Origin: an uncultured Lactococcus sp.
GTDB lineage: Bacteria > Bacillota > Bacilli > Lactobacillales > Streptococcaceae
Length of the DNA: 22,655 nt
Reading direction: 5' to 3'
Assembly: GCF_934191625.1 (NCBI RefSeq)
Contig: NZ_CAKPUG010000009.1
Coordinates: 1 to 22,655 of the forward strand
Shown: piece by piece, positions 6,851 to 13,108 of the stretch
How positions within the stretch are numbered: the first letter of the stretch is position 1
Layout of the letters: each line of letters opens with the position of its first letter
The notes under the pieces: model-generated
Told to the model about the DNA's origin: nothing
Databases searched by the model: none
The model's input: the letters and a program-made list of their open reading frames with translations, nothing else
Program-made: the position numbers and the translations under genes

Positions 6851-7993
6851 TTAAACTAAATTAGGGTTTTCCAAGAGGACAGCCAAACCGAGACCGCCAC
6901 CAATACAAAGACTCGCAATCCCATAGCGCTTATTTTCACGTTGAAGCGCATAAGCTAAAGTTGTGAGGATGCGTGCTCCCGATGATCCTATAGCATGCCC
7001 TAAAGCAATAGCGCCTCCGTAAATATTCACTTTTTCTTCTGGAATATTTAGCTCTTTATTTACGGCTACACTAGAAGCAGCAAAAGCTTCGTTAATTTCA
7101 AAGAGGTCAATATCTTCAATGTTCAAATCTGTATATTCAAGCAATTGACGAATAGCTTTAATTGGTGATACACCCATAATCTCGGGATCAATACCAACTT
7201 CTTCACTGGCCAATAATTTTGCCAATACTGGAAGCTCTTTTGCTTCGGCATAATCGCTGCTTGCTAAAATCAAAGCAGATGCCCCATCATTTACTGGTGA
7301 TGAATTTCCCGCAGTTACGCTACCGTTGTCGCTGAATACAGTACGAAGGGAAGAAAGCTTTTCTAATGAAGAATTTGCCCGAATTGTCTCATCTTCTGCT
7401 AATTCTGAAAATGGTACGATTTCTTTTTCAAATGCGCCTGCTGTACGTGCAGCCAGGGCTTTTTCTTGCGAATGTTGAGCAAAACGATCTTGTGCTTCAC
7501 GGCTAATTTCAAATTGATCAGCGATTGTTTCACCAATCAAGCCCATAGATTCGCCATTAAAGGCATCTATCAATCCCTCAGACATCATCGTAAGAATTTC
7601 TTCACCTGTTTTCCGGTTACGGATGATTGGAGATTGAGACATTGACTCTGTCCCTCCGGCGATCACAACTTTAGCTTCCTCAAGTTGTAAAAGTTGTTTA
7701 GCGAGAATCACTGCTTTCATACCAGAACCACAGACTTCATTGACCGTTGAAGCTGGAACATGGTGAGATAGACCACTATTAATTGAGATTTGCCGCGCAA
7801 TATTTTGCCCTGTACCAGCCTGTAGGACATTGCCAAAAATCACTTGTTTGACGTCATCTTTAATATCTTCATGGCGCTCAAGTAAATTTTTAACTACATG
7901 AACCCCTAGCTCTGCAGCTGTCTTATCTGACAGAGCACCATCATATTTTCCGACCGGCGTACGAAGCGCATCGATAATTACTATTTCTTTCAT
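6851..7993 (-). CDS. thl: Acetyl-CoA C-acetyltransferase (thiolase), first mevalonate step
   Basis: Condenses two acetyl-CoA to acetoacetyl-CoA for HMG-CoA synthesis. It has 380 residues from ATG 7993 (MKEIVIIDALRTPVGKY, a typical thiolase start). Nucleophile Cys88 is in NEVCGSG, and NEAFAAS (301-307), His333 in GGAIALGHAIGSSGAR and Cys363 in CIGGG complete the catalytic set. The frame can be extended six residues to ATG 8011, but that region holds an extended -10 box ending 6 bases before ATG 7993, so the longer start would lie upstream of the transcript. Initiation at 7993 would then be leaderless, which fits the lack of a ribosome site there. It is co-transcribed with mvaA and divergent from mvaS, so the first three enzymes of the pathway are together. 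Confidence 0.95.
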   Translation of the reverse strand: MKEIVIIDALRTPVGKYDGALSDKTAAELGVHVVKNLLERHEDIKDDVKQVIFGNVLQAGTGQNIARQISINSGLSHHVPASTVNEVCGSGMKAVILAKQLLQLEEAKVVIAGGTESMSQSPIIRNRKTGEEILTMMSEGLIDAFNGESMGLIGETIADQFEISREAQDRFAQHSQEKALAARTAGAFEKEIVPFSELAEDETIRANSSLEKLSSLRTVFSDNGSVTAGNSSPVNDGASALILASSDYAEAKELPVLAKLLASEEVGIDPEIMGVSPIKAIRQLLEYTDLNIEDIDLFEINEAFAASSVAVNKELNIPEEKVNIYGGAIALGHAIGSSGARILTTLAYALQRENKRYGIASLCIGGGLGLAVLLENPNLV

Positions 7994-7999
7994 AAGCCA

Positions 8000-8030
8000 A
8001 GTATAGCACATTTCTCACCCAAATAGTCAA
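8000..8030 (-). promoter_or_regulatory. Promoter of the thiolase-mvaA operon
   Basis: On the minus strand TATACT (8005-8000) carries the TG extension (TGC), with TTGACT (8030-8025) 19 bases upstream. The predicted start of transcription falls on or next to the A of ATG 7993, implying a leaderless message. Confidence 0.6.
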
Positions 8031-8057
8031 AAGTTTTTTCCAATTTTTAATCTTTTA

Positions 8058-8066
8058 TGTTAAAAT
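8058..8066 (+). promoter_or_regulatory. Extended -10 promoter of mvaS
   Basis: TG-T-TAAAAT reads on the plus strand about 50 bases before the mvaS ATG. No good -35 box is seen. It lies back to back with the thiolase promoter. Confidence 0.55.
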
Positions 8067-8115
8067 TGGAGCTTAAACATACAAATTTATAAAGCATATA
8101 AACTGGAGGATATAT

Positions 8116-9267
8116 ATGAATATTGGTATTGACAAACTTGCCTTTTTTGTTCCTGAAACTTATGTAGATATGACTGATTTAGCACTCGCTCGTGATATCG
8201 ATCCTGCTAAATTTCATATCGGTATTGGACAAGACCAAATGGCCGTCAATCCGATCAGCCAAGATCTCATCACTTTTGCGACCAATGCAGCTGCTGAAAT
8301 TCTGACTGAAGAAGATAAGCAAGCAATTGACATGGTCATTGTAGGGACAGAGTCTTCCGTTGATGAGTCAAAAGCCTCTGCTGTTGTTGTTCATGGTTTA
8401 CTTGACATTCAACCTTTTGCGCGTTCTATAGAACTTAAAGAAGCCTGCTATGCGACTACTGCTGGCTTACAAATGGCTAAAGACCATGTTTATCATCACC
8501 CAGAGCGTAAAGTCCTCGTTATCGCCACTGATATAGCTAAATACGGCTTAAATACAGGTGGTGAACCTACTCAAGGGGCTGGAGCCGTAGCTATGTTAGT
8601 TACAGCTAATCCTAGCATCTTAGCACTTAATGATGACTCTGTCAGTTTGACACAAGATATTTATGACTTCTGGCGTCCTTTTGGAGACACTTATCCAACT
8701 GTAGATGGACAGTTTTCAAATGCCACTTATATTGAAGCTTTTGCTAAAGTTTGGCAAGAGTATGCACATCGTACTGGCCTAACTTTTTCTGATTTCGCTG
8801 CCTTAGCTTTCCATACACCTTATACTAAAATGGGTAAGAAAGCACTTCTTCCTCAGCTTGAAGGAGAAAGTCTTGAAGTTCAAGAACATCTTCTTGCACA
8901 ATACGAAAAAGGAATTGCTTATAATCGTCGCGTGGGAAATCTTTATACAGGTTCGCTTTACCTCAGTCTGATTTCTCTGTTAGAAAATGCTAAAAACTTA
9001 AAAGCAGACGATAAGATTGGACTCTTTAGCTATGGTTCTGGAACTGTCGCCGAGTTTTTCTCTGGTCAGTTAGTTGAAGGCTTTGAGCAACATCTCCGCA
9101 AATCAGAACACCAAGCTCTTTTAGATAACCGCAAAAAGCTTACTATTGCTGAATATGAAAAAATGTTCTCAGAAAATCTTGATGCACATATCGATCAAAC
9201 CTTCTCTGACCCTATGCCTTATAGCCTTGCTGAATTAAAAAATTCGACACGACTTTATCGTAAATAA
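8116..9267 (+). CDS. mvaS: Hydroxymethylglutaryl-CoA synthase
   Basis: Condenses acetoacetyl-CoA with acetyl-CoA to HMG-CoA, the second mevalonate step. It has 383 residues, as in other Gram-positive cocci. The catalytic triad falls at the same numbers as in characterised cocci enzymes: Glu79 in GTESSVDES, Cys111 in KEACYATTAG and His233 in AFHTPYTKMG. A strong GGAGG lies 7 bases before ATG 8116. It is divergent from the thiolase-mvaA operon across about 120 bases holding both promoters, so the two arms could be tuned separately. A terminator follows. Confidence 0.97.
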   Translation: MNIGIDKLAFFVPETYVDMTDLALARDIDPAKFHIGIGQDQMAVNPISQDLITFATNAAAEILTEEDKQAIDMVIVGTESSVDESKASAVVVHGLLDIQPFARSIELKEACYATTAGLQMAKDHVYHHPERKVLVIATDIAKYGLNTGGEPTQGAGAVAMLVTANPSILALNDDSVSLTQDIYDFWRPFGDTYPTVDGQFSNATYIEAFAKVWQEYAHRTGLTFSDFAALAFHTPYTKMGKKALLPQLEGESLEVQEHLLAQYEKGIAYNRRVGNLYTGSLYLSLISLLENAKNLKADDKIGLFSYGSGTVAEFFSGQLVEGFEQHLRKSEHQALLDNRKKLTIAEYEKMFSENLDAHIDQTFSDPMPYSLAELKNSTRLYRK

Positions 9268-9268
9268 A

Positions 9269-9300
9269 CAAAAAACATTGGTACTTACCAATGTTTTTTT
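9269..9300. terminator. Bidirectional terminator between mvaS and the SDR gene
   Basis: AACATTGGTA (9274-9283) and TACCAATGTT (9286-9295) form a 10-bp stem flanked by an A-run and T7, serving both convergent genes. Confidence 0.9.
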
Positions 9301-9306
9301 ATATAT

Positions 9307-10101
9307 TTAAAAAATTGTTGGAACAAGTCCCCCATCCATCCGAAGGGCTTCGCCAGAAAAGGCCCCTGCAAGAGGACTTGCTACATAAGCAACAAAATTA
9401 CCAATTTCTTGAGGATAAATCAAGCGTTGAATCGTTGATGTTGGACGATTGTTCAACATGAAAGCACGACTTCTTTCTTCAACAGACTCTATCTCTGGAT
9501 AAAGTGAAGCCAATAAATTCTCAACACCTTCAGTTAATGTTGAACCTGGCATTACTGTATTTATCGTTACCGTAGTACCTACTGTTTCACGGCTTAAGGA
9601 TTTCGCCAAAGACAGATTCATCGTTTTGGTCATAGAATAATGTGGCATTTCTGGACTTGGCATGATTGCTGCTTCTGATGCGATAAAAATAATCCGCCCA
9701 TTCGCATTTTTTATCTTCATTTTAGGAAGATAAAATTGAGCTAAAGCAATTCCTGATATTGAATTAACCTCAAAGTAACGACGCCACTCGTCTAATTCAA
9801 TGTCTTCAAACTTTGCATCGTTAAATATTGCCATATTATTGACTAAAATATCAACTTCTGGAAAGGCTTGAAAAAGAGCTTGTCGTTCATTTTCTCTGGA
9901 CAAATCATAGGCTGCTGGATAAAATGTTCTGCTCGGATATTTTTGACTAAGTTCTTCAATTATGTTGTCCACCACGTCCGAAGTTCTGCCATTAATAATA
10001 ATATCTGTACCTTCTGCCGCAAGGCTTTCAGCAATCGCACGACCAATACCTTTGGTTGATCCTGTAACTAAAGCAAGTTTGTTTTTTAATTTTAAATCCA
10101 T
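9307..10101 (-). CDS. Short-chain dehydrogenase/reductase (SDR)
   Basis: A 264-residue classical SDR with a Rossmann fold. The cofactor motif TGSTKGIG is at residues 13-20, followed by NGR (37-39), a pattern common in NADP-preferring members but not proof. The usual NNAG is NNMA (88-91). The catalytic set is Asn113, Ser142, Tyr155 and Lys159 (YSMTK), so it should be active as an oxidoreductase; the substrate is unknown. The start is ATG 10101 with GGGGG upstream. It lies downstream of the GntR gene in the same direction, but has its own -10 box and a palindrome in the promoter, so it may be regulated apart from the rest of the cluster. Confidence 0.88.
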   Translation of the reverse strand: MDLKLKNKLALVTGSTKGIGRAIAESLAAEGTDIIINGRTSDVVDNIIEELSQKYPSRTFYPAAYDLSRENERQALFQAFPEVDILVNNMAIFNDAKFEDIELDEWRRYFEVNSISGIALAQFYLPKMKIKNANGRIIFIASEAAIMPSPEMPHYSMTKTMNLSLAKSLSRETVGTTVTINTVMPGSTLTEGVENLLASLYPEIESVEERSRAFMLNNRPTSTIQRLIYPQEIGNFVAYVASPLAGAFSGEALRMDGGLVPTIF

Positions 10102-10145
10102 TTGAATACCCCCTTCATCATTGGCTTTATTTCTGTGCTCCCACC

Positions 10146-10177
10146 ATTATATAGCAGATTATTCTACTTGTATAGTA
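10146..10177 (-). promoter_or_regulatory. SDR promoter with embedded operator-like repeat
   Basis: TATAAT on the minus strand (10151-10146) lacks a consensus -35. The region where it would lie holds TACTTGTATAGTA (10165-10177), with inverted TACT/AGTA ends. The pattern recalls operators of HxlR-type repressors, and its GTATAGT core is also found at the oxidoreductase promoter near 12991-12997. Confidence 0.4.
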
Positions 10178-10193
10178 CCTACTTCTGAGTAAC

Positions 10194-10205
10194 TTAGGAA
10201 CCTAA
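10194..10205. repeat. Small palindrome upstream of the SDR promoter
   Basis: TTAGG-AA-CCTAA is a perfect inverted repeat between the GntR stop and the SDR -35 region. It could be an activator or repressor site; no function is assigned. Confidence 0.3.
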
Positions 10206-10226
10206 AAGTAAGTTTTGTCCTGTATA

Positions 10227-10940
10227 TTAGTTGTTAAAGATCACTGTCTCAAAGTTAAATGAATCAGGTAAGTGACGGGCTATCGAATATTCAAAAATAC
10301 GTCCATCATCAAGGTTAGCGACTTGCTCGACTTGCATCAGAAAATCCGTATCTGTAAGATGCATAGTCTGTTTTTCTAATGCATTGGGACGTACACCTTT
10401 AACATTAAGAAAGGAACTCTGAATAACAAGACCAAGTTCTTCCAAGATATATTTATAAATGGAACCCGTTAGATGGGAATATTTCAATTGTGGAATAATG
10501 GAGATGGGCATATAAGTGTACTCAATAATCGTCGGCACCTTTTTGACATACCTTACCCGTTCAATACGATATATGAAATCCTCTACATCTATGGATAATT
10601 TATTCGCAATATCTGCACTTGGATGCTCAACTTCAAAAGTTAAAACCTTAGATTCCATTTGACCTGAATGACGTTTGGAAGAACCCTCTACTGCATAGAG
10701 ATGTGCTTTTTTTCCTTTAGTCCAATCTTTGACTATCGTGCCATAACCTCGACGGCGAATCAAAAAACCCTCCGACACAAGGATATCGAGTGCTTTTTTC
10801 ACAGTCATTAAACTTGCATCATACTCTTGCACTAAAGTATTGCCATCTGCAATTCTAGAATTGATGGGATAGTGACCAGACAAAATCTTTTCCTTAACAT
10901 CTTCATAAATTACTAAATATTTTGGCTGTTTCTTCTTCAT
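10227..10940 (-). CDS. GntR-family (HutC/UTRA type) transcriptional regulator
   Basis: A 237-residue regulator. The N-terminal winged helix-turn-helix (about residues 4-70) shows the family pattern in which LVQEYDASLMTVKKALDILV is followed by GFLIRRRGYGTIV. The C-terminal UTRA domain (about 90-230) binds small ligands such as phosphosugars in relatives like NagR/YvoA. Start choice: the frame opens at ATG 10952, but that codon overlaps the ribosome site GAGGTGG that serves ATG 10940, so the shorter form beginning MKKKQPKYL is preferred. It lies between a two-gene oxidoreductase unit (upstream) and an SDR gene (downstream), all on the minus strand, so it is the natural local regulator. The ligand is unknown. 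Confidence 0.88.
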   Translation of the reverse strand: MKKKQPKYLVIYEDVKEKILSGHYPINSRIADGNTLVQEYDASLMTVKKALDILVSEGFLIRRRGYGTIVKDWTKGKKAHLYAVEGSSKRHSGQMESKVLTFEVEHPSADIANKLSIDVEDFIYRIERVRYVKKVPTIIEYTYMPISIIPQLKYSHLTGSIYKYILEELGLVIQSSFLNVKGVRPNALEKQTMHLTDTDFLMQVEQVANLDDGRIFEYSIARHLPDSFNFETVIFNN

Positions 10941-10992
10941 ATACCACCTCATAAACTGACATTCTCATTATTATTACACAATATCTTAGGAA

Positions 10993-11041
10993 AATAAAGT
11001 AAAAATCATAAGTTACTATCACTTATGATTTTTACTTTATT
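10993..11041 (-). terminator. Long AT-rich hairpin between the unknown TIM-barrel-like gene and gntR
   Basis: Two perfectly complementary 21-base arms (10993-11013 and 11021-11041) enclose a 7-base loop. The arm nearest the upstream gene overlaps its stop codon by two bases. The stem is almost all A-T, with no GC core. It is probably a terminator or an RNA-stabilising hairpin that lowers gntR expression. Confidence 0.65.
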
Positions 11042-11894
11042 AGCGATTGGCTGAGCGCGCCATCCTAACATAAGTATGACGTTTTCCTCGAATACTCATG
11101 GAAGCGTGAAAAATGTTTTCAGGAACAGGTATCCCAGCTACACCAGCATCTCCCAGTTCAAAGACATCTGCACCCACGCGTTTAGCCGCCAAAGCTAAAC
11201 TTTGAATCGTATTTTTATCCGCACCTTCTTGTGAAGTTCCAACCACGCAATCAACCAAAGTTCCTGTTTTTCTAATTGCAAAGGCTAATTGTGCGATTTG
11301 TTCTTCTGTGGTACCTGGTACAGCCCCAGGAGCAGGTAAATCAATCATATCAATTCCAGCATCAACATATGCTTTTAAGTTTTCCCAGAGTAAGTCGGCA
11401 CCATGTGATACAACAGGATTCAACATGAGGAAGCCATCATAGAAGCGACGTACTAGCTTAATATCCGCTACAATACGCGCTGGACTTGCTTCAGGAGTAA
11501 CATATGCCGTTATTGATAAGAAATCAATCCCTTTGACAAGAGCTTCCTTTATCGATGCTTCTGTCACTCTTTTATATTCAGGTCCTGTATCTTTGATAGT
11601 CAAATTGACACCAACAGCTGTTCCTGTTAATTTCCGTAACTCTGAAACATTCTTAATTTCTCCTAATCCAGGAACATCCATCTTTTGCACATCAATATCT
11701 TTCAAAAGTAATAAATCTGCACCAAAAGCTGCTGCTATTTCACCATTCGTGACCTCGGGATAGAGTGGTGCGTTTTCTGCAGCTAGATCCACTAGTATTG
11801 TGCGACCTTCAGCTTTTAAAATAGCTTCTTTGAGTTCATTTGAGGTGCTCGCACGTGTAAAATCAGAAGCTTCATAGTCTAAAATTCTTTTCAT
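11040..11894 (-). CDS. Conserved protein of unknown function, TIM-barrel-like
   Basis: A 284-residue protein without signal or membrane segments. Alternating strands and helices, for example TILVDLAAEN, GADLLLLKDID, GIDFLSITAY, GFLMLNPVVSHGADLL, GIDMIDLPAPGAVPG, GTLVDCVVGTSQEG and GADVFELGDAGV, suggest a TIM barrel with Asp, Glu and His residues at strand ends that could form an active site. Relatives have been carried in databases as a domain of unknown function or mislabelled as haloacid dehalogenase; that is from memory. No DxDx(T/V) HAD motif is present, so the HAD label is not supported. It starts 8 bases after the oxidoreductase gene, with GGAG before ATG 11894, so the two are co-translated and probably act in one pathway. 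An aldolase, isomerase or lyase role is plausible but unproven. Confidence 0.75.
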   Translation of the reverse strand: MKRILDYEASDFTRASTSNELKEAILKAEGRTILVDLAAENAPLYPEVTNGEIAAAFGADLLLLKDIDVQKMDVPGLGEIKNVSELRKLTGTAVGVNLTIKDTGPEYKRVTEASIKEALVKGIDFLSITAYVTPEASPARIVADIKLVRRFYDGFLMLNPVVSHGADLLWENLKAYVDAGIDMIDLPAPGAVPGTTEEQIAQLAFAIRKTGTLVDCVVGTSQEGADKNTIQSLALAAKRVGADVFELGDAGVAGIPVPENIFHASMSIRGKRHTYVRMARSANR

Positions 11895-11902
11895 AATGTC
11901 TC

Positions 11903-12952
11903 CTAATCCAAAGCGTTCAAATGATAAACAGAAGGTGAAGCTTGTTTAAAGCCGCTTTCCAAAATTTCAATATTCGTAATGACTTCTTCATCTTTTACTA
12001 GTTTTTCAGCACCATTAATAATAGTTTCATAGGCAGCATCATAATAGCGACCATAGTCACCAACAGGCGTTTTTATTTGTTTTTCAATCCAATCGCCATT
12101 TGCATTTTGGTATTTAACGAGGCCATAATTCATTGGGCTATCTTCCCCAAAATCTTGAGCTTGAGGCATAATTCCAGCTTTCAAATCATTTTCTTGCTGG
12201 TCTTCCCCGTATTTAATAAAGGAACCTTTTGTTCCATGAACAATAAATCTTGGATAATCTTGTACCACAAGATGATTTGTTTTTACTTTAACTTTTAATT
12301 GGTTTCCATAGTGCAAGTCTACGTCAAAATAATTATCTGCCGCTTCTGCGACTTCATTATTTCTAATGTCATAAGCCACTGCTTCAGGCCGTCCAAAAAG
12401 GGCTACCAGTCTATCAATAGAGTGAATGCCCAAACCATAAAACGCACCTGCTTCTTTGGGTCCCTCCTCTGTTATTGATCCTGGACGGTAGTAATCAATA
12501 TGAGCTTCCACTTCAAGAATGTCTCCAAGTAAACCACGCTCAATAACCTGTTTTACTGCCAAATAATCCCCATCAAAACGTCTATTTTGATAAGGGGCCA
12601 CCATGACACCTTTTTCTTTACCTCGCATGAGCAATTCTTTGGCGTGTTCCAATGTATCGACAAAAGGTTTTTCCACGATTACTGATTTTCCAGCTTCAAT
12701 TACTTTTTTAGCAAGCTCATAATGCGTATGGGCTGGCGTACAAATTGTGATAAGTTGGATGTCGTCATCATTCAACATTTCTTCTAAATCAGTTGTGAAA
12801 TGCACACCTTTTTCCATGTATGGTGCGGCAAGTTCTTCATTAATATGTAAATCAAAAATGGTTTTAACTTTGATGTTTTCACGCAGAATAACATAAGGAA
12901 GGTGATAGCGATTTGCTGATTTCCCAAAACCGATGAATCCCATTGTAAGCAT
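11903..12952 (-). CDS. Gfo/Idh/MocA family NAD(P)-dependent oxidoreductase
   Basis: A 349-residue sugar-type dehydrogenase. The N-terminal Rossmann fold starts with GFIGFGKSA (5-13); the cofactor/catalytic EKPF is at 94-97 (Lys95 or its neighbour is the usual catalytic lysine); the second domain carries GLGIHSIDRL (173-182), with His177 and Asp180 in the usual place. Family members oxidise or reduce sugars, inositols, sugar acids or biliverdin, so the substrate is open. It is first in a unit with the TIM-barrel-like gene and perhaps gntR. The promoter is perfect consensus, with repeats around the start site. ATG 12952 has GGAG 7 bases upstream. Confidence 0.88.
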   Translation of the reverse strand: MLTMGFIGFGKSANRYHLPYVILRENIKVKTIFDLHINEELAAPYMEKGVHFTTDLEEMLNDDDIQLITICTPAHTHYELAKKVIEAGKSVIVEKPFVDTLEHAKELLMRGKEKGVMVAPYQNRRFDGDYLAVKQVIERGLLGDILEVEAHIDYYRPGSITEEGPKEAGAFYGLGIHSIDRLVALFGRPEAVAYDIRNNEVAEAADNYFDVDLHYGNQLKVKVKTNHLVVQDYPRFIVHGTKGSFIKYGEDQQENDLKAGIMPQAQDFGEDSPMNYGLVKYQNANGDWIEKQIKTPVGDYGRYYDAAYETIINGAEKLVKDEEVITNIEILESGFKQASPSVYHLNALD

Positions 12953-12983
12953 AATTTTACTCCTTAAATATATATGTTAGTTA

Positions 12984-13003
12984 ATAAAAGACTATACTTT
13001 TAT
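12984..13003 (-). promoter_or_regulatory. Operator-like inverted repeat downstream of the oxidoreductase -10 box
   Basis: ATAAAAG (12984-12990) and CTTTTAT (12997-13003) are perfect arms around ACTATA. A 10-base piece of it, TATACTTTTA (12993-13002), recurs at 13014-13023 over the -10 box, 21 bases away (two helical turns). This fits cooperative binding by the GntR protein encoded in the cluster. Confidence 0.5.
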
Positions 13004-13011
13004 ATAAATGA

Positions 13012-13040
13012 ATTATACTTTTAAAGGGTAAGATTGTCAA
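13012..13040 (-). promoter_or_regulatory. Consensus promoter of the oxidoreductase operon
   Basis: On the minus strand TTGACA (13040-13035), 17 bases, TATAAT (13017-13012). Perfect hexamers and spacing suggest that it is strong unless repressed. Confidence 0.88.
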
Positions 13041-13070
13041 GGATATAAATTTACTCCTAAAAAAGAGCAC

Positions 13071-13095
13071 AAAAAAAGCATCTATGAAAATGCTT
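13071..13095 (-). terminator. Terminator of the giant activase/dehydratase-like gene
   Basis: AAGCAT (13076-13081) pairs with ATGCTT (13090-13095) across an 8-base loop; seven A residues at 13071-13077 give a T-tract on the minus strand. It follows the stop at 13109. Confidence 0.75.
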
Positions 13096-13108
13096 CTTAA
13101 GCTCAATT

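Noticed and set aside
6845..6853. The thiolase stop codon as a sequencing error breaking a fused mvaE
   Set aside because: I cannot exclude it, but separate thiolase and mvaA genes are, to my knowledge, normal in lactococci, so a real stop is more likely.
7994..8011. Six-residue N-terminal extension of the thiolase (start at ATG 8011)
   Set aside because: The extension overlaps an extended -10 box and does not match thiolase N-termini; ATG 7993 gives the typical MKEIVIIDALRTP start.
11040..11894. Haloacid dehalogenase label for the unknown 284-residue protein
   Set aside because: No DxDx(T/V) nucleophile motif or other HAD signatures are visible; the pattern suits a TIM barrel.
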